A DNA stretch of 64,000 nucleotides, taken from positions 2,444,501 to 2,508,500 of the forward strand of contig NZ_CP050700.1 of assembly GCF_010646885.2 (NCBI RefSeq), read 5' to 3'. The first letter of the stretch is position 1; every line of letters begins with the position of its first letter. Below the pieces are notes generated by a model. The model searched no databases and had not been told where the DNA came from. It saw nothing but the letters and a program-made list of their open reading frames with translations. The translations under genes and the position numbers were made by a program. The DNA is from Desulfopila sp. IMCC35008. GTDB lineage: Bacteria > Desulfobacterota > Desulfobulbia > Desulfobulbales > Desulfocapsaceae. Shown here in pieces: positions 17,536 to 26,411 of this stretch.

Positions 17536-18210
17536 ATGGATCCTTATCAAAGTGTCATAGCAACCATAGCATTGACCATGGGAACAGCCTGGGCAAGCGG
17601 TATCAATCTTTACGCAACGATTGGCATGCTCGGCATTCTCGGGGCAACCGGGAACATCATTTTACCGGAAACACTCGTCGTAGTGCAGGACCCGCTTGTA
17701 ATCATGGCAGCTGCAGTTATGTATTGTGTGGAATTTTTTGCAGACAAAACACCTGGGGTCGACACAGGTTGGGATGTTATTCACTCCTTTATACGAATTC
17801 CGGCTGGCGTCATCCTCTCAGCAGCGGCCGTTGGAGATGTGACACCAGCACTCTCTGTGACAGCTGGGATACTAGGTGGCACGGTTACCGCAACCAGCCA
17901 CATGGTAAAGGCAGGTTCTCGGGTTTTGATAAACAGTTCACCCGAACCCTTCACTAACTGGACGGCCTCGGTTGCCGAGGATGTGGCCGTTGTCGGAGGA
18001 CTCTGGGCAGCGCTGAATTATCCGTTGGCTTTTCTGGCGGGTTTCATTCTATTTATCTGCCTGACAATCTGGATATTGCCCAGGATATGGCGAGGGATCA
18101 AATTGCTATTCGGGAAGATCAAGGCAATTTTCAATAAGGATGCGACGCAAGACGCCACCAGCTTAACGCCGCCTCAACCACCTCGTATTGATGGTGGAAA
18201 AGGAAAATAA
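17536..18210 (+). CDS. DUF4126 family integral membrane protein
   Basis: The start is fixed by a near-perfect AAGGAGG eight bases before ATG. The 224 residues contain several hydrophobic segments rich in Gly/Ala, including GTAWASGINLYATIGMLGI near the N-terminus, PAGVILSAAAVGDV mid-protein and a final helix LAGFILFICLTIWILP. A lysine-rich, proline-ended tail follows. The ASGINLYA and VDTGWD features match the DUF4126 family of unknown function. It ends 14 bases before the convergent glycosyltransferase. Confidence 0.8.
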   Translation: MDPYQSVIATIALTMGTAWASGINLYATIGMLGILGATGNIILPETLVVVQDPLVIMAAAVMYCVEFFADKTPGVDTGWDVIHSFIRIPAGVILSAAAVGDVTPALSVTAGILGGTVTATSHMVKAGSRVLINSSPEPFTNWTASVAEDVAVVGGLWAALNYPLAFLAGFILFICLTIWILPRIWRGIKLLFGKIKAIFNKDATQDATSLTPPQPPRIDGGKGK

Positions 18211-18224
18211 ATTTATTAAATACG

Positions 18225-20531
18225 TTAATTTAAGGCATTGCGGGTTGTATCACGTTGACGGAGTACCTGGCTATACAATTGTAGCGTCTGGTTGCACATT
18301 GACTTCGTAGTGAACCTGGCAGCAACTCGCGCCCGGCCTCGATGGCCTATCCGCAACCGCTCTTCTTCACCCACAGACAATGCTTCATTCAGGGCATTTG
18401 CCATCGCCTCAGAATCCGAAGGTGGTACCAGCCAGCCAGTCTCTCCATGAACAACGGTTTCCAGGCTGCCACCATGGGCAGTTGCTACCACAGGTTTCCC
18501 CATGGCCATGGCCTCAACAGTGGTCCTGCCAAACGCTTCAGGCTCGCTTGATGAGGCTGAAACGACGATATCTGCCACCATATATGCCGCTGGCATATCA
18601 CTGCAATGGCCGACCATTTTCACCTTATCCCCTAACCCATACGAAGAAATTAGCTCGACCAGTTCCTGATAATAGTTTGATTTCTCAACGATATCACCAA
18701 CCAATACACCGATATAATCGGTATTTCCCAGCAACTGGAGGCTTTTTAAGAAAATATCCTGCCCCTTTAGACGTGTAATCCGGCCTGGCAACATCACAAC
18801 CGGAGAATTACCACTCATTTGCCATTTATTCCTTAAAGCCTCAATCTTACCCTGTTCTATTCTATCAGGATCAAAAAGTGTGGAATCAACTCCCCTGAAA
18901 ATAAGCGTGACATTTTCTTTTTTCCCATAATGCTCGGTTATGTGGTTCTTTATAGATTCAGAAACAGCGATTATACCCTCCCCTTTTGTCATAATGGCAC
19001 TATAGGCGTTCACTGAGTAAAATCCATGGAAAGTGGTAATAAGCACTGGCCGATTTTTTTGAGGCAGGCTCCTCCAGACAAGATAGCCAAGCCATGCAGG
19101 CATCCTGGAGCGAAGGTGAAGGATATCAACCTGTTCCTTTTTTATCAGTCGACGAAGGGGAAAAAAATATTTTAGTACAATGGGGCTTTTGCTTCCGACC
19201 TTCATCGGAACATGAACAGTCCCTTCATTCTCAAGTTGCTCAACCATCCGGCCACCGCTTGAAACAACGAATGATCGATGCCCCTCTGATGCAAGAAAAC
19301 CACCCATTTCCAGGGTTCCCCGTTCAACCCCTCCACCATCAAGATCAGGCAACATTTGCATTACGGTAATTTGTTCCCTGCTTGATCGTTTTCTTTTCTC
19401 CTCAAGCAGCTCGAAATAAAGATTTTCGGTCTTCCTGCACATCACGTCGGCAGTGAAATGATCGAGAACCCACTGGCGACCGGCACTACCAACTTTCTTT
19501 AACTCATCCCTGTTTGCCAGGCTCTTACATATCCTCTCTGACATCTGTCGGACATTCAAGGGTTCGACCAGCCACCCGGTTTTTCCATCTACAACTGTTT
19601 CAAGACTTCCTCCATGCGCAGTGGCAATAATTGGCTTCCCCATGGCCATAGCTTCTATCGCTACTTTGCCAAAAGCTTCAGGCTGGGTTGAAGACGCAGA
19701 GACAACAAGATCACCTGCCAGGAGAGCAGCTGGCATATCGTTGCAGTGTCCGACAAGTTTAACCTTATCCTGCAAGCCGTAATTCTCAATGCGTTCCTGT
19801 AACTTCTTAGTAAACGACGGGTTATCCGTCACATCACCAACAAGCAACGCAAGAAACGGGCTTTTAACTTGTGCAAGACTGTCAATAAAATAGTCCTGTC
19901 CTTTCCACTGGGTCAAACGCCCCGGCAAAATAATTACAGGATCATCCCCTTGCTCGACTCCCCACTGTTCACGCAATGTGTCAATGCGGTCTGGTGTGAC
20001 ATTGTCAGCATTAAACTGCTGCTCATCAAACCCGCCATGAATAAGCGATATCCTGTCTTCACTGGTTCCGTAGTTGTCGAGAATATGCTCCTTAATAGTT
20101 TTTGAGACGGCAACAACCCGTTCACCACGGGTCATAATTGTGGAATAACTATTCACGGAATAAAATCCGTGAAAGGTGGTAACAAGGGCCGGTCGTTGGG
20201 TTGGTGGCAGTGTCTTCCAGGCAAGATACCCAAGCCATGCAGGCAAACGTGATCTCAGATGGAAAATATCGATATTCTCATCCTGGAAAAATCGCCTGAA
20301 CCGGTTAATGTATTTAAGACATCGATAACTTTTTTCGCCTACATGAGGCCAATGTATATGTCGACAACCACATTTTTCAAGGGCCTCAACCATCCGGCCA
20401 CCGCCGGAAATAACAATGGATTCGTGACCTTTCTGGGCAAGGTACACTGCAAAATCAAAGGTTTCTCCTTCCACCCCACCCTCATCAAGTTCTGGAAGGA
20501 CCTGGACTATTTTCAGCTTTTTATCGACCAT
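18225..20531 (-). CDS. Tandem-duplicated GT-B glycosyltransferase (two GT4 domains in one chain)
   Basis: The 768 residues consist of two complete GT4-type glycosyltransferases head to tail, about 1-380 and 390-768. Each copy has its own N-terminal GGVE loop, an HLRSR(L/M)PAWLGYL segment, TTFHGFYSVN, an (L)PGR(L/I)T..KGQD donor-lobe motif, and the catalytic-type PEAFG..(A/T)(I/V)EAMAMGKP followed by ATAHGGSLETVV. By eye roughly half the aligned positions are identical, so it arose by in-frame duplication rather than fusion of distant enzymes. It overlaps the end of the ELM1-like gene by 19 bases. The role is probably in LPS or surface-glycan assembly; donor and acceptor are unknown. Confidence 0.9.
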   Translation of the reverse strand: MVDKKLKIVQVLPELDEGGVEGETFDFAVYLAQKGHESIVISGGGRMVEALEKCGCRHIHWPHVGEKSYRCLKYINRFRRFFQDENIDIFHLRSRLPAWLGYLAWKTLPPTQRPALVTTFHGFYSVNSYSTIMTRGERVVAVSKTIKEHILDNYGTSEDRISLIHGGFDEQQFNADNVTPDRIDTLREQWGVEQGDDPVIILPGRLTQWKGQDYFIDSLAQVKSPFLALLVGDVTDNPSFTKKLQERIENYGLQDKVKLVGHCNDMPAALLAGDLVVSASSTQPEAFGKVAIEAMAMGKPIIATAHGGSLETVVDGKTGWLVEPLNVRQMSERICKSLANRDELKKVGSAGRQWVLDHFTADVMCRKTENLYFELLEEKRKRSSREQITVMQMLPDLDGGGVERGTLEMGGFLASEGHRSFVVSSGGRMVEQLENEGTVHVPMKVGSKSPIVLKYFFPLRRLIKKEQVDILHLRSRMPAWLGYLVWRSLPQKNRPVLITTFHGFYSVNAYSAIMTKGEGIIAVSESIKNHITEHYGKKENVTLIFRGVDSTLFDPDRIEQGKIEALRNKWQMSGNSPVVMLPGRITRLKGQDIFLKSLQLLGNTDYIGVLVGDIVEKSNYYQELVELISSYGLGDKVKMVGHCSDMPAAYMVADIVVSASSSEPEAFGRTTVEAMAMGKPVVATAHGGSLETVVHGETGWLVPPSDSEAMANALNEALSVGEEERLRIGHRGRARVAARFTTKSMCNQTLQLYSQVLRQRDTTRNALN

Positions 20532-21451
20532 CTTCTCACAATTTCTTCAGCACACCTTTGCGCCTCGTTGAAACGTATGCCCTCACGCCACAAAGACTTA
20601 TCCGTTTGCCAGTCACGAAAATCAACAGCTAACCCTTTACCAACAAGCTCATTCATACTCCTTTTGAATTTATTATCCGTCTTTTTCCAATCCAGTGGGA
20701 GTAATCCGACTTTACAACCAGCAGTCAAGGCCTCATAAATCATCGACATGGAATCAACTGTCACCCATGTGATATCTGATTCCTCATATTTTTTCTCCAC
20801 CCAACCTGCAGGCGTGTCCCTGAAATGAAAAAATTCAACTTCCGGACTAGCTTCTGCTATTTTTTGTAATGCTGCAGAGGTATCGCCGGGGGTTCTTGGA
20901 GACGTGGATACTGTCCAGTGAGTAGAATCTCTCTTTTCTGTTATAGCCTGCACATAGGAGCAAATGTGATCAGTTTCCCAGCCTTTACTGTAGGCGTTTG
21001 GCCCTCCGATAAGTATCAGCCCCTTACTGCCAGGGATTTTTTGGCTAAAGCCAGTCGTTACTGGTGGTCCGTCAGTTAGAAAAATATTGTCTGCTTCCGC
21101 CAGCCCATCATGACGCGGCACAAAACAAAGATCAAACCGGTTTCTTAAAAAAAAATCAGGCGCCATACAGGTAACTGCCGGTATGCGGTATTTTTTTTTT
21201 GTGGCAAGGATATCGAGGTGGGTTTGGGTACCTGTCCCTAATAGCAGGTCAGGGCTATTGAGCACATGTCGGCATCCACCGTCAGCGTAGAAATACAAAT
21301 GAAGCAGGCTGCGCAATTTTTCGAGGCTGGATAACCTTTTTAGTTTAATGAACCGGGCCTGGATATCCACCAGTTTTTCCAGTTCGTTTAATACGGCCAG
21401 ACTCTGCTTTTCATGGCCCGGACTTCCTTCCTGAAATATGACAATATTCAT
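20513..21451 (-). CDS. ELM1/DUF1022-type mitochondrial-fission-like protein
   Basis: A 312-residue protein of the ELM1/GtrOC1-like family (DUF1022), which has a GT-B-like fold. It begins MNIVIFQEGSPGHEKQSLA, with the GxPGHENQ-type N-terminal signature. LLGTGTQTHLDILATKK, LLIGGPNAYSKGWE and the late TVDSMSMIYEAL..GCKVGLLPL segment, equivalent to the sugar-nucleotide lobe of glycosyltransferases, all fit. I chose the internal ATG at 21451 because the 16 residues before it are unlike the family. The overlap with the duplicated glycosyltransferase and the shared fold suggest both act on one envelope glycan, which is inference. Confidence 0.78.
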   Translation of the reverse strand: MNIVIFQEGSPGHEKQSLAVLNELEKLVDIQARFIKLKRLSSLEKLRSLLHLYFYADGGCRHVLNSPDLLLGTGTQTHLDILATKKKYRIPAVTCMAPDFFLRNRFDLCFVPRHDGLAEADNIFLTDGPPVTTGFSQKIPGSKGLILIGGPNAYSKGWETDHICSYVQAITEKRDSTHWTVSTSPRTPGDTSAALQKIAEASPEVEFFHFRDTPAGWVEKKYEESDITWVTVDSMSMIYEALTAGCKVGLLPLDWKKTDNKFKRSMNELVGKGLAVDFRDWQTDKSLWREGIRFNEAQRCAEEIVRRWSIKS

Positions 21452-21644
21452 CCTGCAACCACCACATCTAATGAAAGGCAGTGACCAATAAGTATACAAA
21501 AAAACCGTTTCCCGAATCGAAAATATGGAGGGTCTACTATTTCCGTAGATTGGGTAAAGTACAGCTTGTACATCTTCCTTGCCTACCTTCCTAATAGCTT
21601 TTTTTTATCTTTTCTGATTGTCACAACAAGTAAGGTGTAAATCA

Positions 21645-23885
21645 CTAATTCCTTCTGGGTGGAGTGGCGGGTGGCCTGCGTTGACCGCCACCTGCAAGTT
21701 TGAGGATAATCTGATTAGAATTTTTTAGTCGAGTCGTCATTGTCTTGAAAAGATGCTCGGCAACATCTGGATATTTCTCAATGACCTCATCGAGTTTATC
21801 TCCAGGAAACCTTTTTATCGTTGACCTTCCTTGTGACACAATAGTTGCCGTTCTATGCTCTCCTGAAATGGCGGCCATCTCTCCGAAGTACTCCCCTGGC
21901 TCCGTCAATTCAGCGATCTTCTTGCCACCCTTAATAACAGTAAGTCCACCTCGGATCAGTTTGAAAAAATCCCTATCCGTGTTGCCCTCACGAATGATGA
22001 CGTCGCTATCTTCATACTCTTCTACATCGGGGTTTAAGAGATATGCTGGTAAACTATCCTTATGGGCAACGGTGCGTCTCAGTGCCTCTTCAACACTCGT
22101 AATTCCGTCCCGCACTTTCTGTAAGGCCGCTTCCCTGAGAGGAGTCATCCCTTCCTGAACAGAAATTTTACGCAACTGGTCTTCCGGAACTTCTGAACTT
22201 ATTGCTTTCGCTACTTCATCGGTGGTTTCCATCAGTTCAAAGAAACCAACCCGTCCTTTATACCCTAAACCGTTACACTCCCCGCATCCAGCAGGGCCGT
22301 ATATGGTCAGTTCATCGAACTCGTCCTCCTTAAAGCCAAAAGAGAGAAGCTCATCATGTGAGTAACTCATCTTCTTTTTGCATTTTTGACATAACCTTCT
22401 GCCGAGACGTTGAGCCAACACCATGGTCACAGAGGAGGCAAGCATATACGGGGGAATACCAATATCGATAAGACGTCCAATCGTGGCCGCACTATCGTTG
22501 GTATGCAGGGTGGAAAAAACGAGGTGACCGGTCATGGCAGCCTTGATAGCAATTTCAGCTGTTTCCATATCACGAATCTCACCTACCATGATAATATCAG
22601 GATCTTGACGTAGAAAAGCCTTCAGGGCGGCAGCAAAGGTCATACCGACTTCCGTATTAACGTTGACCTGATTGATCCCCTTGAAGTTGAATTCCACTGG
22701 ATCTTCTGCTGTAAGAATCTTGATATCTTCTGAGTTAAGTGAGTTCAGGGCAGAATACAAAGTAACCGTCTTACCGGAACCTGTTGGTCCGGTAACAAGC
22801 AGCAGTCCCTGTGGCCTGTTCAAACATCTCTTGAGCATCTCAAAAGTGGATTGCTCAAAGCCAAGCATGGTGAGATCAACATTAAGCGAATTTTTATCAA
22901 GAATACGAAGAACCACCGACTCTCCGAAAAGGGTTGGCAGGGATGAAACACGAAAGTCGACAGACCTGTTCCTCCCCATTCGCATTTTGATACGTCCATC
23001 CTGGGGCACACGTCTTTCGGTAATATCGAGTCCGGCCAGGATCTTCAATCGTGCCACCAGGGCATTCTTGATATTGAGTGGCAGGTTCATGGATTTAAAC
23101 AGTGAGCCATCCTTTCGATACCGAACCTGCATCGATTTCTCATATGGTTCCACGTGGATGTCGGAGACCCCATCCTGCACCGCTTTTATCAGAACGCCGT
23201 TTACGAGTTTGATAATCGGTGCATCTGAGGCGGCAAACTGATCCCCGAAACTCTCCTCCTCATCCGTCTCAATTTCGAAGTCATCCGCCGCCTCCGCCAC
23301 GATTGAACCAAAGTCGTCTACCTGGGTAACTTCTAATTCCTCTTCAGCCTCTTCAACATCCTGGAAAAATGTTTTCACCTCTTCATCAGAAATCCCGTAG
23401 TGTTTCTTGTACGCCTCAATAATATCCTTCTCGGTGGAAACACAAACGGATAACTCTTTCCCTAGAGCGTCCTGAAGTTCTTCAACAGCCATGGAATCTG
23501 ATGGTTCAGCCATGGTGATTTGTAAGGTGTTACCTGCCATCCGGAGTGGGAATGCCATATACTCCTTGGCAGTATCGTAGGATACAAGTTTGAGCACATC
23601 CTTAGAAGGAGGTTCATTTCTAATGATAACAGGTGGATAATTATGTTGCCGACTTAGAAAATTAAAGACAGTATCTTCATCAATATACTCCAACCGCCGG
23701 AGAATTGAACTGAGTCTCCCGCCGTTTTTCTTCAGATCCTTTTTGGCAGTCTCCAGCTGTGTCGGGGTAATATATCCGGCTTTGCTCAGTAATTCGCCAA
23801 TCTTTATCTTCCCGGCACCTGACTGGTCCTTCACTGTCTTACGACGTGTGGAATTTTTTGCCAAACTATTTGCTTTTTCAGCCAT
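21645..23885 (-). CDS. PilB/GspE-type secretion ATPase with C-terminal cyclic-nucleotide-binding domain
   Basis: A type IV pilus/type II secretion assembly ATPase. An N-terminal MshEN-type domain covers about 27-165, a long acidic linker about 168-215, and the ATPase core about 218-615. Walker A GPTGSGKT is at 366-373, Walker B IIMVGEIRD near 431, and the four-cysteine zinc site at Cys499, Cys502, Cys534 and Cys537. After the normal end of such ATPases another 130 residues follow that read as a cyclic-nucleotide-binding domain, with GEYFGEMAAISGEHRTATI (about 664-682) matching the phosphate-binding cassette, including its Glu and Arg. No pilus or secretion genes are adjacent, so the motor it serves is encoded elsewhere. 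Confidence 0.88.
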   Translation of the reverse strand: MAEKANSLAKNSTRRKTVKDQSGAGKIKIGELLSKAGYITPTQLETAKKDLKKNGGRLSSILRRLEYIDEDTVFNFLSRQHNYPPVIIRNEPPSKDVLKLVSYDTAKEYMAFPLRMAGNTLQITMAEPSDSMAVEELQDALGKELSVCVSTEKDIIEAYKKHYGISDEEVKTFFQDVEEAEEELEVTQVDDFGSIVAEAADDFEIETDEEESFGDQFAASDAPIIKLVNGVLIKAVQDGVSDIHVEPYEKSMQVRYRKDGSLFKSMNLPLNIKNALVARLKILAGLDITERRVPQDGRIKMRMGRNRSVDFRVSSLPTLFGESVVLRILDKNSLNVDLTMLGFEQSTFEMLKRCLNRPQGLLLVTGPTGSGKTVTLYSALNSLNSEDIKILTAEDPVEFNFKGINQVNVNTEVGMTFAAALKAFLRQDPDIIMVGEIRDMETAEIAIKAAMTGHLVFSTLHTNDSAATIGRLIDIGIPPYMLASSVTMVLAQRLGRRLCQKCKKKMSYSHDELLSFGFKEDEFDELTIYGPAGCGECNGLGYKGRVGFFELMETTDEVAKAISSEVPEDQLRKISVQEGMTPLREAALQKVRDGITSVEEALRRTVAHKDSLPAYLLNPDVEEYEDSDVIIREGNTDRDFFKLIRGGLTVIKGGKKIAELTEPGEYFGEMAAISGEHRTATIVSQGRSTIKRFPGDKLDEVIEKYPDVAEHLFKTMTTRLKNSNQIILKLAGGGQRRPPATPPRRN

Positions 23886-24232
23886 AAATCTTGCAACCTG
23901 CGAAAAGTTCTACGATATCAACACAACACCTTCGCTATGGGCCCTGTATGAATTTCCGATGAAGCCTGGAAGTAGTCCTCTCCAGCTAGTGTTTTAAAGG
24001 TTTCCAGACGCAACGGTTAATAATATTTTCTGAGTGAATAAAAGATTATACTATCGCATATATCTTATCCCAATCGTTATGTAAATAATAATAATTTTTA
24101 CATACTTTTGTATATCTTACCATTGTTTAGGTGGAATGTACCAGACAACAACCCTATTCAAATCAAAAAAACCAGGACAAACCTATTTCAGCAACCTGAA
24201 ATTTAAGGAATATTCGTTACTAAAAGAAAAAA
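23886..24232. other. AT-rich non-coding gap upstream of the secretion ATPase
   Basis: About 350 bases with no gene I can support. The centre (24050-24120) is strongly AT-rich, with TAATAATAATT-like runs, and could hold the promoter for the minus-strand ATPase. I could not find a clear sigma-70 or sigma-54 element. Confidence 0.4.
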
Positions 24233-24258
24233 GCCCCTTACCTTTGCAGGCAAGGGGC
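24224..24258 (-). terminator. Intrinsic terminator after thyX
   Basis: The stem GCCCCTTACC (24233-24242) pairs with GGCAAGGGGC (24249-24258) with one internal mismatch and a TTTGCA loop. On the minus strand the T-run (complement of 24224-24232) follows the stem, and the hairpin begins 40 bases after the thyX stop. Confidence 0.85.
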
Positions 24259-24297
24259 CATAACGTTCAAACCAGATCATGTTACCAGGACACAACC

Positions 24298-25224
24298 CTA
24301 TAATACGGCAAATCTCTTTTTCATTTCCTGTTCAAGCGGAATCATAATTTCCCTCATGGAGGGCTCAGCGGCTGGTGACGTTCTAAGCATGAATATATGC
24401 CGCCATTCCTCGAGGTTACAGTAGGTGATAATTTCAGTTTTACAGGAATTTGGCAGCACAGTACGTGCCGCCTGGGCTGTAGATGTCTCAAGTAATTTCA
24501 TGTACAACTTTTCGGTATCCTCCATGGCTTGCTGCCACAGCTGATATTCATTCGAATCTTCCTCAAAAAAAACAGGCTTTACAAAGGTCACTTCATTGCC
24601 GAACTGTTCCTGACTGTATCGGCAATATCTTTGGCTCTCCTGCAGGAATGAACAAGGCCTGTGACGAACCAGTTCATGTGTTACGGCACGATTGACGATA
24701 AACTTGACTCCGACATATCTATGTCGTGCGAGCAATTCAGAAGGCAGATCCTCAACTTCTTCAAGACTGAGTTTCTCGATCCCGACAGACGTATCCGTTT
24801 CCATCGCAATGTCAGGATCAAATACACCTTCGAAGAGGTAAGGATACCTCTTGTGAAGTTCAACCATCAAATCATTAACAACCTGGTTATCACTGTATTT
24901 CACGTATATTTCACGGAAAGCCCGGATAGACCCGGTTATCATAATACCGGTGTCGATACGATCCGTTATAAAATACTTGGGTTGACAGGCATAAAATTCC
25001 AGAACATGGTCAGGGTGACAGTTAACCCGAAATGTGGCAACAGCCATTTCCAAAACCGAATTATGCCCATGTGCGGCTATCTTTTGGACAAAAGGTACAG
25101 CTGACTCCGGTGTTATTTTATCTTCACTCTTATAGCAGATTCTGCCGCATGCTTCCAGGCGCTCTGCCATCGGTGCGGTATCCAGCGCTTCCTGTATTTC
25201 AAATGACGGATCAATCACTCTCAT
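24298..25224 (-). CDS. thyX: FAD-dependent thymidylate synthase
   Basis: ThyX makes dTMP from dUMP using methylene-tetrahydrofolate, FAD and NAD(P)H, replacing ThyA. The ThyX signature RHRx7S is present as RHRPCSFLQES at residues 187-197, followed by QRYCRYS. AHGHNSVLEMAVATF in the first third and PNSCKTEIITYCNLEEWRHIF near the end match the family. The 308 residues make it longer than many ThyX proteins (220-260), partly from an insertion around 120-160. It starts 2 bases after nifS stops, so it is the third gene of a nifU-nifS-thyX operon, and it is followed by a terminator. Confidence 0.95.
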   Translation of the reverse strand: MRVIDPSFEIQEALDTAPMAERLEACGRICYKSEDKITPESAVPFVQKIAAHGHNSVLEMAVATFRVNCHPDHVLEFYACQPKYFITDRIDTGIMITGSIRAFREIYVKYSDNQVVNDLMVELHKRYPYLFEGVFDPDIAMETDTSVGIEKLSLEEVEDLPSELLARHRYVGVKFIVNRAVTHELVRHRPCSFLQESQRYCRYSQEQFGNEVTFVKPVFFEEDSNEYQLWQQAMEDTEKLYMKLLETSTAQAARTVLPNSCKTEIITYCNLEEWRHIFMLRTSPAAEPSMREIMIPLEQEMKKRFAVL

Positions 25225-25226
25225 AT

Positions 25227-26411
25227 TTATTCACCTTTCCAAAATGGAGACATCTGTCGTAATGATTCAATAATGGCTGGCATTTTTTCAAGTACGAAAT
25301 CGATTTCCTCCTCTGTGTTATACACACTCAGGGAGAAACGGATGGAACCATGAGCTGCTGTAAACGGCACTCCCATTGCGCGTAGGACATGTGAAGGTTC
25401 AAGAGACCCTGAGGTACAGGCAGAACCGGACGAGGCACAAATATTGTAACGGTTCATATGCAATAGAATCGCCTCTCCTTCAACATATTCAAAACTGATA
25501 TTTGTAGTGTTTGGCAGCCGATCTTTTTTAACACCGTTCAGCAAGGATTTCGGAACCGCTTTTAACAAGCCCTCCTCAAGTTTATCACGAAGATACCTGA
25601 CGCGGGAATTCTCCTCCTCCATATTTTGCGAAGCCATTTCACACGCCTTACCCAGACCAACGATTGAAGCCACATTTTCCGTGCCCCCACGCCGCCCACG
25701 TTCCTGGTGGCCTCCTGACAGATATGGAACAAATGCAGTTCCTCTCTTAACGTACAAGACCCCCACACCTTTTGGGGCATGGAGTTTGTGCCCTGACATT
25801 GACAAAAAGTCTATATCAAGTTCCTTGAGGTTCATAGGTATCTTCCCTACAGCCTGAACTGCATCTGTATGAAAGAGTATCCCTCTTTTATGGGCCATTG
25901 CTGCCATTTCCTCTACAGGGAAGATGACACCGGTCTCGTTATTCGCCCACATGACACTCACAATTGCAGTATCATCGGACAAAGCTTCCTCGTATTCCTT
26001 CAGGTCAAGTTGCCCCTCTGAATTAACCTTCAGTCTTGTCACACGATGCTTGTGTCCTGTCAGGGTGTCGAGGGTTTCGCATAAGTTTTTTATTGCCGGA
26101 TGTTCAACACGAGTCGTAACAATATGGCGTTTTTCGGGAAAGGTTTGCAGGGCTGAGAGAATGGCCGTAGAGTCACTTTCCGTCCCACAACTAGTGAAGG
26201 TGATCTCCTGAGGCTCTGCTCCAAGCAGTGAGGCAACCCGCTCTCTCGCCTGCTCAACGGCCTCACCAACCTGCCCTCCAAAAGTATGCATAGAGGAAGG
26301 ATTACCATAAAGATCGGTCAGGTACGGTATCATTTCCTCAAAAACTTCGGGTGCCACTTTTGTAGTAGCATTATTGTCCATATAGACGACTTTGCTATTT
26401 AAAGAACTCAT
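25227..26411 (-). CDS. nifS: Cysteine desulfurase NifS
   Basis: NifS is the PLP enzyme that removes sulfur from cysteine to feed Fe-S cluster assembly on NifU. The cofactor lysine is Lys209 in SMSGHKLHAPKG. The persulfide-carrying Cys332 lies in ASSGSACTSGS, with the short flexible loop of the group I (NifS/IscS) type. YMDNNATTKVAPEV at the front and the length of 394 also fit. Its start overlaps the nifU stop by 4 bases, so translation is coupled. No nitrogenase genes are nearby, so it probably serves general Fe-S assembly. Confidence 0.95.
   Translation of the reverse strand: MSSLNSKVVYMDNNATTKVAPEVFEEMIPYLTDLYGNPSSMHTFGGQVGEAVEQARERVASLLGAEPQEITFTSCGTESDSTAILSALQTFPEKRHIVTTRVEHPAIKNLCETLDTLTGHKHRVTRLKVNSEGQLDLKEYEEALSDDTAIVSVMWANNETGVIFPVEEMAAMAHKRGILFHTDAVQAVGKIPMNLKELDIDFLSMSGHKLHAPKGVGVLYVKRGTAFVPYLSGGHQERGRRGGTENVASIVGLGKACEMASQNMEEENSRVRYLRDKLEEGLLKAVPKSLLNGVKKDRLPNTTNISFEYVEGEAILLHMNRYNICASSGSACTSGSLEPSHVLRAMGVPFTAAHGSIRFSLSVYNTEEEIDFVLEKMPAIIESLRQMSPFWKGE

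Noticed and set aside
22672..23241. 189-codon plus-strand frame
   Set aside because: Fully antisense to the core of the secretion ATPase; a shadow of a strongly coding strand.
24136..24303. Plus-strand frame of 55 codons with AGGTGGA before the ATG
   Set aside because: It runs straight through the thyX terminator stem and ends inside the thyX stop region, so it is most likely chance.
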